Shown one piece after another: positions 17,391 through 26,408 of a stretch of 64,000 nt of DNA. A model generated the notes under the pieces. That model was not told where the DNA came from and did not search any database. It saw only the letters and a program-made list of their open reading frames with translations. The DNA comes from JAGQPD01 sp020426865. GTDB taxonomy: Bacteria > Planctomycetota > Planctomycetia > Pirellulales > Pirellulaceae. Made by a program: the position numbers and the translations under genes. How positions within the stretch are numbered: position 1 is the stretch's first letter; each line of letters begins with the position of its first letter. The stretch covers positions 930,001 through 994,000 of the forward strand of contig JAWKTN010000001.1 of the NCBI GenBank assembly GCA_041399065.1. The letters run 5' to 3'.

Positions 17391-20300
17391 TCACGTCCAA
17401 CGGAAACACACATCAACGATTGGACGTTCGGTCCGATCTTCACGATGGTTTATCCGAAGTTGTCGAACAAGCGTTGGAGATATTGCTTGGCGGAGGAATA
17501 TTGGACGTGAATGAGCTTTGTCATGGCGACGACTCGCTGGCACATCAGCTTCACGCACTGCTCCCCACAGTCGAGGCGTTGGCGCAATTCGGACATGCTG
17601 CGAAGACCAGTGCCCCGTCTATCCCGACAAATGAATCTGAGTCACCGACGACGCATACGCTGGGAGACTTTCGTATCCTCCAAGAAATCGGTCGTGGCGG
17701 CATGGGCGTCGTCTACGAGGCGGACCAGATTTCGCTGGCTCGCCGTGTCGCGTTGAAGGTGTTGCCATTCGCGCCGGCCTTGGACAATCGGCGCCTGCAA
17801 CGGTTCATGAACGAGGCACAAGCCGCGGCCAGTCTCGACCATCCGCACATCGTACAGGTCCACGCAATCGGCAATGATCGGGGTGTCTACCACTACGCCA
17901 TGCAACTCGTCGAGGGCCAAAGCCTCGACAAGCTAATCGCGGCCTTGCGACCTATCGAGCTCAACGAACCAGCTGAAATACCGTCCTGCCAACCGGCCGA
18001 CGCCAATCCTCTTGCCAATCTACTAAGGCGTCGGTCGGCTGGCGCGGGCGAGTACTATCGCCACGCGGCACAGCTCGGGGTACAAGCAGCATCGGCATTG
18101 GATTACGCCCATCAAATGGGCATCGTGCATCGGGACGTCAAGCCGTCGAATTTGATGATCAACCACGACGGCCAGTTGCTTGTCACCGACTTTGGGCTCG
18201 CGACATCCAATTCCGACGGCAACCTCACCCTAACTGGCGACCTGATCGGAACGCTCCGTTACATGAGCCCCGAGCAGGCATCCGGGCGAGGAGTCGTCAC
18301 GGACCATCGCACCGACATCTACTCGCTGGGCGCTACCTTGTACGAGCTGATCACTTTGCAGCCCGCCTTCGGTGCGACCGAACGCCCGCAACTGCTCCGG
18401 GAAGTCATCGAGACAGATCCGCCATCGCCACGGTCCATTTGTCGGTCCGTGCCGCGGGATCTGGAGACGATCATCCTCAAGGCAATGGCGAAAGAGCCGG
18501 AATCGCGTTACGCCACGGCTGGGCAGATGGGGGACGATCTTCAGCGATTTCTCGAGCACCGACCGATCAAGGCACGACCTGCGGGCATTGTCCATCGAAC
18601 GCTACGCTGGTGTCGACGCAATCCAGTCAACACGAGTTTGTCACTCGTTATCATGGCGTTCGTCTTGTTCGCCGCTCTGGTTGGGCCGCTCGTGGCATGG
18701 CGTCAGACCAATCTACTGGTAGAAAAAACTGGTTTGGCAAATTCTCTGGACGACAAACAACGTTTGCTTCAACAGCAATTGTACGACAGCACGATGCGAG
18801 TCGCACATCAGTCGCTAGTGCTTGGCGAATTCGCCGAAACACACCGGTTGCTTGAGAGATATGCCAAGGTGACCGACGGGCCAGATCCGCGAGGCTTCGA
18901 GTATTATCATATGCGCCGTAAATGTGACCGAGCGCTCCAAGCACAGATTGATGCGCACTGGTGCAGTTTGCAGTGCCTTGCGTTCTCTCCCAAATCCAAC
19001 ATGCTCGCCTACGGCTCGTGGTCCGGCGACGTGTTCCTGAACCAAGCATTGCTGGCGGGTGACGTCGATCTTCATCATGCGAATAACACCACCCCAATTG
19101 CGTTGGAATCGGCACGAAAAAGCGAACTGGCACATGGCGATAATATCGCCGATGTTGCCTTTTCGCCGGATGGCATGTTGCTGGCCACGGCGAGTCACGA
19201 CCGCACGATACGCCTTTGGGATGTTGCCACGCACAGGTTGCTGTACGCAACGGAAACGCTCGGAGCGCCGGCCCAGTGCCTGGCCTTTGCGCCAGACGGC
19301 AGAGTACTGGCCGTTGGGTTCGCGTACAAAGCAACGGGCTCGTCCAACGCAGAAGCGGGCGGCGAAGTGCGGCTGTGGAGGGTAGTGCGGCTCGATGGAT
19401 TCGTTGCATCCCCAGATTCGCCCTCCGAATTTGGGACGCGGCTCGAACCGCTCCCACAGCCGCTTGTCACAAAACTCGATGGAAACGTACAAGCACTTGC
19501 GTTTTCGCCGGACGGCACGCATCTTGCGGTGGGTGGAGATCAATCTGGTGTATCTCTTTGGAAGGTGGAATCGTTCGAACGGACATTGTTGTTGCTGAGT
19601 TCCGACCGTGGCAAATCGGTGACGTGCCTGTCGTATTCTCCCGATGGACGTTTCCTGATTGTGGGCACCGGTTCCGATGGGGCAACAACCACGTACGGTG
19701 AATTGCGTGTGTGGGACATGGCAGGTGGCATCTTGAAGCACGTGTGGACACCATTTAGTGGTGACGTGAAGTCGCTCGCCATATCCTCCGATGGCGACTT
19801 GTTGGCAGTGGGATCCAGTGAAGGCATGATTTCGGTATGGGACTTAACGAACGGTCGGCAAGTCAGCTCGTTCCGAGCACACGCCAAATGGGTTTCGGAC
19901 TTAGCCTTCTCCCAGGACGATCGCCTGCTGGCATCCAGTTCCAAGGATCAGACAATCAGAACCTGGGATGTCGCTGCATTTATCGAGGAACATTGCGTCA
20001 CTATCGATGACTCCGTCACGGCACTTGCCGTGTCTCCCACGAGTTCACAGCTCATGGCATGGGGCTGGAGCGGAAGCGTAGTTGAACTTTGGGATGACGC
20101 CAAAAGGACGTCCATCGCAAGAGTTCCATTCGATACAAAGTACATCCACTCGTTGAGTTTTGATGCGCGAGGTGAGCTACTGGTCGTGGGTGCGGGCGAT
20201 TATCCGTCGCGACGGCGGCCCGGATTCGTGGCGGTCATCAATGCGGGCACGGGAGCCTTGCTGTGGTCACACACGCTTGAAAACACGCTTGTCTATCAAT

Positions 20301-20920
20301 GCGCATTCTCGCCCAAAGGCGAGGTAGCGGCGTCCGTGGAAGAGGAAGTTGTGATCTTCAACGCGATCAATGGCCGCGAACTACGCCGATGGCGAGCACA
20401 TTCGCAATTCTCACGCAACCTTGCTTTTGTGACGCATGACCAGAATCGTCCGCTCCTTGTGACGGCAGGAGTGAAGCCTGAACAGCGGCTAAAATTGTGG
20501 GACTATCAGCGCGGAAGTTGCCTTCAAGATGTGGAGATGCCAACCGGGTGTCTTGGATTAGAGGTAGCGCCCGACAAAACGACAATCGTCACTGCTGGCA
20601 TTCCTTCTGGCGACGACGAAGCCGTCATTAGCCTATGGGATTTAGGTCTAGATGGAACACTCACAGGGCCACGGAAGTTGCACGGTCACACCGGAATGGT
20701 CCAGGATGTGTCTTTCTCTCCGGACGGTCGCAGAATCGTCTCGGCCTGTAGTGACGGCACGATTCGACTCTGGAACGCGGCCTCTGGCACCGAGCTGATG
20801 TCGTATCGCAATCAAACCGGATGGTTCTCATCGGCACGATTCACTCCAGACGGCCGCACACTCGTCACTGCGGGAACAGGCTCCCACACAGGAGAGGTAC
20901 GATTTTGGAGATCGGAGTGA
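17387..20920 (+). CDS. Transmembrane Ser/Thr protein kinase with C-terminal WD40 propeller
   Basis: 1177 residues, overlapping the sigma gene by four bases (ATGA). The N-terminal 90 residues are helical and variable. The kinase domain is about 95-395: IGRGGMGVVYEA, VALK Lys124, HRDVKPSNLM (Asp250), DFGLA (Asp268) and MSPEQASG. A roughly 40-residue insertion precedes helix E (around LRPIELNEPAEIPSCQ), also present in the kinase at 12743. One membrane helix follows near 410-435 (SLSLVIMAFVLFAALVGP). The rest is a coiled linker and about 12-14 WD40 blades with FSPDG and RLWDVAT motifs. Partner: the coupled ECF factor is the natural candidate substrate. The gene ends the cluster; no terminator is evident right after the stop. 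Confidence 0.94.
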   Translation: MITSNGNTHQRLDVRSDLHDGLSEVVEQALEILLGGGILDVNELCHGDDSLAHQLHALLPTVEALAQFGHAAKTSAPSIPTNESESPTTHTLGDFRILQEIGRGGMGVVYEADQISLARRVALKVLPFAPALDNRRLQRFMNEAQAAASLDHPHIVQVHAIGNDRGVYHYAMQLVEGQSLDKLIAALRPIELNEPAEIPSCQPADANPLANLLRRRSAGAGEYYRHAAQLGVQAASALDYAHQMGIVHRDVKPSNLMINHDGQLLVTDFGLATSNSDGNLTLTGDLIGTLRYMSPEQASGRGVVTDHRTDIYSLGATLYELITLQPAFGATERPQLLREVIETDPPSPRSICRSVPRDLETIILKAMAKEPESRYATAGQMGDDLQRFLEHRPIKARPAGIVHRTLRWCRRNPVNTSLSLVIMAFVLFAALVGPLVAWRQTNLLVEKTGLANSLDDKQRLLQQQLYDSTMRVAHQSLVLGEFAETHRLLERYAKVTDGPDPRGFEYYHMRRKCDRALQAQIDAHWCSLQCLAFSPKSNMLAYGSWSGDVFLNQALLAGDVDLHHANNTTPIALESARKSELAHGDNIADVAFSPDGMLLATASHDRTIRLWDVATHRLLYATETLGAPAQCLAFAPDGRVLAVGFAYKATGSSNAEAGGEVRLWRVVRLDGFVASPDSPSEFGTRLEPLPQPLVTKLDGNVQALAFSPDGTHLAVGGDQSGVSLWKVESFERTLLLLSSDRGKSVTCLSYSPDGRFLIVGTGSDGATTTYGELRVWDMAGGILKHVWTPFSGDVKSLAISSDGDLLAVGSSEGMISVWDLTNGRQVSSFRAHAKWVSDLAFSQDDRLLASSSKDQTIRTWDVAAFIEEHCVTIDDSVTALAVSPTSSQLMAWGWSGSVVELWDDAKRTSIARVPFDTKYIHSLSFDARGELLVVGAGDYPSRRRPGFVAVINAGTGALLWSHTLENTLVYQCAFSPKGEVAASVEEEVVIFNAINGRELRRWRAHSQFSRNLAFVTHDQNRPLLVTAGVKPEQRLKLWDYQRGSCLQDVEMPTGCLGLEVAPDKTTIVTAGIPSGDDEAVISLWDLGLDGTLTGPRKLHGHTGMVQDVSFSPDGRRIVSACSDGTIRLWNAASGTELMSYRNQTGWFSSARFTPDGRTLVTAGTGSHTGEVRFWRSE

Positions 20921-21439
20921 TTTGTGTTGGGCGTGCCGATGTTTCCGGCAATAGAAGTTTTGAGTGATGAGATCCTATGTTAATCGTGTAAAGGTAGAGA
21001 CCGGATTTCAATTGCGTGCTGCAAGGTTCACAAATCGAGGTGGTGTGTTGCCGCTTCCATTTGTTTTTTTGTGTGTGTGTGTTTCAACGCGGAGCCGCAG
21101 GGGGCACAGAGTTTGATCGCGGACGTGAAAACTCGGCGTCCCCCGCGGCGCCGCGAATCAACTGTCTTGATTGACATAGACCACTTGGCGCTCGTCGACG
21201 ACTCCATTCACTACGACCCGTCTGGAAAGCAGATCAGTTCCGGTGCAGGCTTCGATTCGCCTTCTCGGTTGCCTGAGGCGAAAACGTGCCCGTTCGTCCC
21301 GTCCGTTGTCGCCGCCAAAGAATTCGGCCTACGCCGACAACTTGCCCTGGAAAAAACGCGAGCTCATTCCGGGAACGGAGGGACGCTGCCGGGCAGGAAT
21401 CGCAGGTGACAATGCAACCGCTTCCCGGGGTTTTGAAAG
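20921..21439. other. Gene-poor gap with GC-rich inverted repeat
   Basis: About 520 bp between the kinase gene and tRNA-Ala. It contains a GT dinucleotide run (21071-21082) directly before an imperfect inverted repeat: cgcggagccgcaggggg near 21088-21104 and its complement-like partner cccccgcggcgccgcg at 21140-21155. The gcacagag motif nearby resembles the element at 3512. Reading frames here look like noise. Confidence 0.5.
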
Positions 21440-21512
21440 TGGAGATGAGGGGGCTCGAACCCCTAACCCCCGGCTTGCAAAGCCGGTGCTCTCCCAATTG
21501 AGCTACATCCCC
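21440..21512 (-). tRNA. tRNA-Ala (TGC anticodon)
   Basis: 73 bases reading GGGGATGTAGCTC at the 5' end. The acceptor stem GGGGATG pairs with CATCTCC and contains the G3:U70 wobble that identifies alanine tRNA. The anticodon arm is CCGGC-TTTGCAA-GCCGG (anticodon TGC), and the T arm AGGGG-TTCGAGC-CCCCT pairs fully. The discriminator base is A. CCA is not encoded. Confidence 0.97.
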
Positions 21513-21630
21513 TTCATGGTTCGTACGAATCGACCTCCGAGCATACCTTCCGGTTTGGGAACGTGCAAGTCGACTTGGAGGCCGTTTGCAGCGAAGGGGC
21601 GATGAGACTGCTATCAAAATCGGTATTGAT

Positions 21631-23064
21631 TCAAGTCACAGGCAGCAATTCCCGCAAATCCAACGTACGTGACTGTTGGACCAGGCTGTGATCCTGCAAG
21701 ATCCGTAGCAGAACATGGTAGTTGGGAAGCTGCGCAATCGGGATTTGCGTTGCCGCGTGCCGTTCGCCCTGAGCAAACACGCACAGCCGCCGCTTGGCAA
21801 TCGCCGTACGCTGGATGTCGCCCCACGCCAACCGCCGCCTGCCAAACAACGCTGTCGGAATTGAAATCCCGTGCACGTCAACTTCGATCTTGCCAAAGCT
21901 AAGCTTGCCCCCCAGCAATGTCTTTTGCATCTGCGCAAGCGTCCAACCGCCGTGTAGCGATTCGATGTTCGCAATCAAATCGTCGTAATCCTTCAACACT
22001 TCGTGCACGACGAGGCTCGAACCATTGCGAATCGCTAGTCGCAACTTGCGTCGTAGCGTTCGATCCTCGGCAGCCTCATCATCTTCGGTCCTCCAGCGAC
22101 TGAAATATCGAATCGATCGCACCGATTCGATCCGATACAGCGCCACCACATCGTCCCATCTCACCGCACGTACCAGCCCCAGTCGTTGCCAGACGATTCC
22201 TTCTTCGTGCACGGCGATGAATTGCAACTGCCAGGACCGGACCAAGACGAAGGCAGCGGCACATGCTGCGGTCCAGTACAGCAGAGGTACGGACCAGGCC
22301 GCGAGCCACTGCCGCGGATCCGCTGCTTCCGATCCACGCGCGCCCACGAAATACCAGACCAAGATGCCAAATACGTAGATCGACAGAAGGCGTCCTTGCC
22401 GCAAAAAGAAACTGGATGCCTGAAACGGGTGCCGTGATATCAGCGGCGACTCGCGTAAGTCATCTCGCTTCCCAGCAATGTCGTTCGCGCCCCGCTGCAA
22501 CGCGGTCACCAGATAGAAACAGGATAACACCCCCAGCACTGCCGCGGCTCCTGCCTGCAAGTGCGGACGCCAGATAGGAAGTGGTCGGTCGGACAACCAC
22601 GGTAGAGAACGATAGCTTTCGGGCAAGGATTCCACCACCGATGATGGCATACGATTGTCACTGGGCATCAGACTGTATACGGTCCCGACGATCCGCGGAT
22701 GCTGATGAAAGGTCGTGGCTTGCGACCGAGAGCGGACCGAACCGACTCGCAACATCGCCATCGGCTCGTCATCCCCCGCCGGATAGACAACGAACCAGGT
22801 GGCAGCGAATTCATCCGACTGCGTGCCGGGCGCCGCATCGGCCTCGTAAGGTTCGCCCACATAGCCGCCGAGTTGCGTTCCCTCAAGCTGTACGTGCAGA
22901 TTGTCGCCCAGACTTAACGATCGAAATTGGTCAACGTCCGCACTGGTCGGCGTTTCGCTGATCGCAAACATCCAGCGATCATTCCATGCCGGTCTTCCGA
23001 TAAGATATGCGGCAACGCCGGCCAGCAACGCCATCAAGAACAATCGTGTACGTCGTGCCAACAT
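21631..23064 (-). CDS. Four-helix membrane protein with PH-like cytoplasmic region, unknown
   Basis: 477 residues from the ATG at 23064 (MLARRTRLFLMALLAG); the longer frame adds 46 residues rich in Arg with no signal. A first helix (about 8-25) is followed by an extracytoplasmic domain of about 150 residues containing FAATWFVVYPAGDDEPMAML. Next come three helices (AGAAAVLGVLSCFYLVTAL, LLSIYVFGILVWYFVGA, SVPLLYWTAACAAAFVLV). The tail has two stretches of the type HEEGIVWQRLGLVRAVRWDD and VHGISIPTALFGRRRLAWGD, a repeated GI...W.D pattern like bacterial PH-like folds. I do not recognise a named family. It stands alone between tRNA-Ala and tRNA-Ile. Confidence 0.75.
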   Translation of the reverse strand: MLARRTRLFLMALLAGVAAYLIGRPAWNDRWMFAISETPTSADVDQFRSLSLGDNLHVQLEGTQLGGYVGEPYEADAAPGTQSDEFAATWFVVYPAGDDEPMAMLRVGSVRSRSQATTFHQHPRIVGTVYSLMPSDNRMPSSVVESLPESYRSLPWLSDRPLPIWRPHLQAGAAAVLGVLSCFYLVTALQRGANDIAGKRDDLRESPLISRHPFQASSFFLRQGRLLSIYVFGILVWYFVGARGSEAADPRQWLAAWSVPLLYWTAACAAAFVLVRSWQLQFIAVHEEGIVWQRLGLVRAVRWDDVVALYRIESVRSIRYFSRWRTEDDEAAEDRTLRRKLRLAIRNGSSLVVHEVLKDYDDLIANIESLHGGWTLAQMQKTLLGGKLSFGKIEVDVHGISIPTALFGRRRLAWGDIQRTAIAKRRLCVFAQGERHAATQIPIAQLPNYHVLLRILQDHSLVQQSRTLDLRELLPVT

Positions 23065-23282
23065 GGTGTAATTCCATGAGACGAAAGGGCTTCGAGAAAA
23101 TGACGAAGGTACAAGAATGGGACCTTCAAGAAGCATAGCCCGCACAACGCGACCTCGCCGCCGAATTCTCCTTTTCGGCCACGCCGATTGTAGCGATTGC
23201 ATGGGCGCGAGCGGATGGGCGCAAGCCCACCGGTGCTTTTATTTATGACCGGACGGCTTGCGCCGTGCCGCTTAGAAAGAAG

Positions 23283-23356
23283 TGGGCGCACGAAGATTCG
23301 AACTTCGGACCTCGTCGTTATCAGCGACGCGCTCTAACCAACTGAGCTATGCGCCC
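23283..23356 (-). tRNA. tRNA-Ile (GAT anticodon)
   Basis: 74 bases. The acceptor stem GGGCGCA pairs with TGCGCCC, the D arm contains AGCTCAGTTGGTTAGAGC, the anticodon loop CTGATAA gives GAT, the T loop is TTCGAAT and the discriminator is A. No CCA is encoded and no rRNA gene is nearby, so it is not part of an rrn spacer here. Confidence 0.97.
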
Positions 23357-23428
23357 TCATTTTTAAGTCCCCATGGGTGCCGTCAATGCAGGCACTGACG
23401 GCGGTGCCGGGCCCCGCACAAATCGTCT

Positions 23429-23689
23429 TTATGCAGGTTCTTCTGTAGCCCGACCAGCCATCCCGCCGAAATCTACTGATGGTACGATCCAGGACGATTG
23501 CGCAGCCCGAACATCTTGACCAACAATAGGCGTCCAATGTTCGCGACCACCCATCGCATCGACCGGGCGGGCCAACCAAGTCTCGTATTCTATCGACACA
23601 TCCCGTGCTGTCAAAGGGGCCTGGGTCTCCTTCATAACCCCAAGATCCACGAGGTGTTGATCGGCCTTGGCTTCCACGTAACCATGCAT
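23429..23689 (-). CDS. Small hypothetical protein, doubtful
   Basis: 86 residues starting MHGYVEAKADQHLVDLGVMK and containing REHWTPIVGQDVRA. The composition is protein-like (mixed acidic and basic, few Cys/Arg runs), unlike most noise frames here, but there is no clear Shine-Dalgarno and I recognise no family. The surrounding 490-bp gap between tRNA-Ile and the thioredoxin-like gene otherwise holds only a candidate promoter. Confidence 0.3.
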   Translation of the reverse strand: MHGYVEAKADQHLVDLGVMKETQAPLTARDVSIEYETWLARPVDAMGGREHWTPIVGQDVRAAQSSWIVPSVDFGGMAGRATEEPA

Positions 23690-23782
23690 AATTCGGCGGT
23701 TTTCTTTCAGTTTTTGCTTATTGGCAATGCATACCTATCACAAAACGAGCACCCCGAATTGACGATACAATTCGACCTCGTC

Positions 23783-23791
23783 TGCTACAAT
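23783..23791 (+). promoter_or_regulatory. Candidate extended -10 promoter
   Basis: TGCTACAAT matches the extended -10 form TGnTAnAAT. A TTGACG at 23759-23764 lies 21 bases away, too far for a normal -35, so recognition would rest on the extended -10. It is about 55 bases upstream of the ATG at 23846. Confidence 0.35.
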
Positions 23792-23845
23792 GTCCACGTT
23801 GACCGCAGTTGATTTCCTAATCGTTAGTTGAGGAATAGATTGACC

Positions 23846-25774
23846 ATGTTTACGAGTTCCCTTCGTTTACCGAGTTCACCCAACTTCGCTCGCTTATTGG
23901 CAAACTGTGTTTGCTCGGGATTGATCGCCTCGGCATCCGCAAGCGCGGCGACTCCCACCGTGGAAGATGCGTTGAAACTGACACCGGTGCAGCAGGGCGA
24001 GGTGGACTTCGATACGCCGACCGGGCAGGCGATCGGCCAAAGTTCCATCCAATGGTCGAAGATGGACGATGGCAGCGGGTTTGTGGTCCGTGGTCCGGGA
24101 GGCGAATTGTTGCGGCGATTCCTCGACACCAACAGCGACAACGACATCGACATGTGGTGTTACTATCAGAATGGTATCGAAGTCTATCGTGATATCGATC
24201 AGGACTTCAATGGCAAGGTGGATCACTATCGGTGGCTTGGCCTGGCAGGGACACGCGTGGGCGTCGACGAAAACGAAGATGGACGCATCGATCGCTGGGA
24301 GGTTATTTCCGCCGAAGAGGTAACATCGGAGATGATGGAGTCGATGAAAAGCGGCGATGCCAACCGCTTTGCGCGGATCCTGATCGACCCTCGCGAGATG
24401 AAGGACTTGGGTTTAGGAAGTGATCGTGAGAAGGACTTGCAGCAGCGAGTGGCCAATGCCCCGAAGCTGTTCGCCAGCGCCGTCAAGCGACAGCGAATTG
24501 TCGGTCCCAAGACCGCCTGGGTGCATTTTGGTGCCACGCGTCCCGGCGTCTTGCCGGCTGGCACGGACGGTTCAAGCAAAGACATTACGGTCTACGAAAA
24601 CGTCGTGGCGATGGTCGAGAACGATGGTAAACACGTCCAATTGCCGATCGGCACGCTCGTCAAGGTGCAAAATGGTTGGCGAGCCATCGATATTCCGACG
24701 GCGTTGATGGAAGAAAAAGAACGACTGGTAGCCAACGGGTATTTTCTGCAGGCAGCCGGTGGACTCGATCCCTCGTTAACCGCGGCCCCAGCCGATGCTA
24801 TCAGTGCTGAAACTGAGAAGCTGGCAGCGTCACTGCAAAAAGTAGAAGCGGATCTGCAAAAGGCATCAACTCCAGCCGACGTCAAGCGACTTAACGACGC
24901 CCGCTTCGATGTGTTGCAACAACTGGCAACCGCCGCTCGATCTGCTGAAGAGCGAGATACATGGTTGCGTCAGTTAGCCGATTCCATCAGTGCTGCGGCA
25001 CAGTCGGGCAGCTATCCCGATGGGCTCGAACGTCTCAAGAAACTCTACGGCGAATTGCCCAAGGATTCGCCGCTGCTGGGTTACGTCAAGTTCCGCTACA
25101 TGTCGGCAGCGTATGCTTTGAATGTACAAGCCCCGGACGCCGATTTCGCGGAAATCCAGAAACAGTGGCTCGGTGAACTGGCAAAATTCGTAGAAGAGTA
25201 CCCTGATACTCCAGACGCCACCGAAGCACGGCTGCAGCTGGCGATTGCCGAGGAATTTTCTGGCAACGAAAAAGCCGCTCTAGAATGGTACGAGCAGATC
25301 CTCAAGTCCAAGGGGGACGAGCTATTGATTCGCAAGGCGATGGGAGCCAAGCGTCGGTTAACGTCGGTCGGCCAGCCGCTCGCGTTCCGTGGCCGTACGG
25401 TTGACGGTAAGACGCTCGATGTTGCTCAGCTCAAAGGCAAGATCGTCCTCATTCACTACTGGGCAACATGGTGCGACCCGTGCAAGGAGGACCTTGACGT
25501 ATTGCGAGACTTGCAGGCAAAGTACCCGCGTGAGTTCGCCTTGGTCGGAATCAGTTTGGACAACGATCCACAGCAGTTGGCGACGTTCCTGCGTTCGGCG
25601 CGCCTGACTTGGCCGCAGTTGTACGAGCAGGGGGGGCTCGATAGCCCGCTGGCCGTCGACCTGGGCGTACTCACATTGCCCACCATGATCTTGCTCAATG
25701 AAAAAGGCGAAGTCGTCAATCGCAACGTGCACATCACCGAACTGCGATCCGAGCTGTCCAAACGCCTTAAGTAA
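23846..25774 (+). CDS. Exported TlpA/ResA-like thioredoxin-fold protein with calcium-loop-like repeats
   Basis: 642 residues from the ATG at 23846, with GAGGAA upstream. A signal peptide (ANCVCSGLIASASASAA) is followed at about 95-155 by a triplet of DxNxDxxxD loops: DTNSDNDIDMW, DIDQDFNGKVDHY and DENEDGRIDRW, which look able to bind calcium. The centre is mostly helical, with a Glu/Lys-rich coiled-coil (SAETEKLAASLQKVEADLQK) and TPR-like helices up to about 495. The C-terminal domain (about 505-642) is thioredoxin-like: KGKIVLIHYWATWCDPCKED (active-site CDPC), VGISLDNDPQQ and the cis-Pro segment VLTLPTMILLNEKGEV. TlpA/ResA proteins reduce or isomerise disulfides outside the cytoplasmic membrane, e.g. 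for cytochrome maturation. The partner here is unknown. Confidence 0.88.
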   Translation: MFTSSLRLPSSPNFARLLANCVCSGLIASASASAATPTVEDALKLTPVQQGEVDFDTPTGQAIGQSSIQWSKMDDGSGFVVRGPGGELLRRFLDTNSDNDIDMWCYYQNGIEVYRDIDQDFNGKVDHYRWLGLAGTRVGVDENEDGRIDRWEVISAEEVTSEMMESMKSGDANRFARILIDPREMKDLGLGSDREKDLQQRVANAPKLFASAVKRQRIVGPKTAWVHFGATRPGVLPAGTDGSSKDITVYENVVAMVENDGKHVQLPIGTLVKVQNGWRAIDIPTALMEEKERLVANGYFLQAAGGLDPSLTAAPADAISAETEKLAASLQKVEADLQKASTPADVKRLNDARFDVLQQLATAARSAEERDTWLRQLADSISAAAQSGSYPDGLERLKKLYGELPKDSPLLGYVKFRYMSAAYALNVQAPDADFAEIQKQWLGELAKFVEEYPDTPDATEARLQLAIAEEFSGNEKAALEWYEQILKSKGDELLIRKAMGAKRRLTSVGQPLAFRGRTVDGKTLDVAQLKGKIVLIHYWATWCDPCKEDLDVLRDLQAKYPREFALVGISLDNDPQQLATFLRSARLTWPQLYEQGGLDSPLAVDLGVLTLPTMILLNEKGEVVNRNVHITELRSELSKRLK

Positions 25775-25917
25775 GCTATCACTTTCTAGGGCATTCGTGC
25801 AGAATGATCTAGCTTCGACCGCGCGTGGTCGTTAGAATCCGGCCCTTGTCGCTCGCCGCCAAGTCTCGATACCATCTTGGCGGCGGGCAAGCACCTGGGG
25901 GCTGGGAGTCTCTGACG

Positions 25918-26187
25918 ATGTTTGGGATCGAATCGGTTTGGAACATAGTATTCTTGCTGGCAGTGCAGGCCTTCGGTCTGGGGAGTCTGGCACTGGTGCG
26001 GTTCGGCGATCGTTGGGAGGGTGGCCCGCACTGCCACATCGTCTTCTTTGCGTCCCTGCTGCTAGTGGGACTGACGACATTCTCCGGCATTCAGGTTGGC
26101 GACATGGAATGGGGCGCCGCCGGGATGGGAACATTGTGCACGATGATCGTCGGCGCGACGCTCGATTGCCGTTCGGCGTTGACGTAG
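25918..26187 (+). CDS. Small three-helix membrane protein, unknown
   Basis: 89 residues from the ATG at 25918 (MFGIESVWNIVFLLAVQAFG); the longer frame adds residues without hydrophobic character. Three hydrophobic segments are visible: NIVFLLAVQAFGLGSLALV, IVFFASLLLVGLTTFSG and GAAGMGTLCTMIVGATL. I recognise no family. It is 143 bp after the thioredoxin-like gene and 221 bp before the BON-domain gene. Confidence 0.6.
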   Translation: MFGIESVWNIVFLLAVQAFGLGSLALVRFGDRWEGGPHCHIVFFASLLLVGLTTFSGIQVGDMEWGAAGMGTLCTMIVGATLDCRSALT

Positions 26188-26408
26188 CCATCTGAGAACT
26201 TGCGTAAACTAGTGGCACTTTTCCGCCGCTAGCGGCAACAAAACCAGTAAAACTCGGCGTCAAAATCCAAAAAAACGTACCAGCTGGTAACGTGGACGGC
26301 CGACAAATACTGTCAGGTAAACAATTCGGAATCTGCGGCATCCCAGGGCCCCAACGGAAATGCGCCCACCGTGGACCGGACAATGTTTCGCGCTCAGGAG
26401 GGGGACAT

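Noticed and set aside
18651..19741. Two overlapping minus-strand frames of about 270-310 residues in the kinase gene
   Set aside because: They are antisense to WD40 blades, with Cys/Arg/His-rich composition and no recognisable motifs.
26188..26408. Riboswitch or promoter before the BON gene
   Set aside because: A short gccgctagcggc palindrome is present, but no known aptamer pattern or well-spaced -35/-10 pair is visible.
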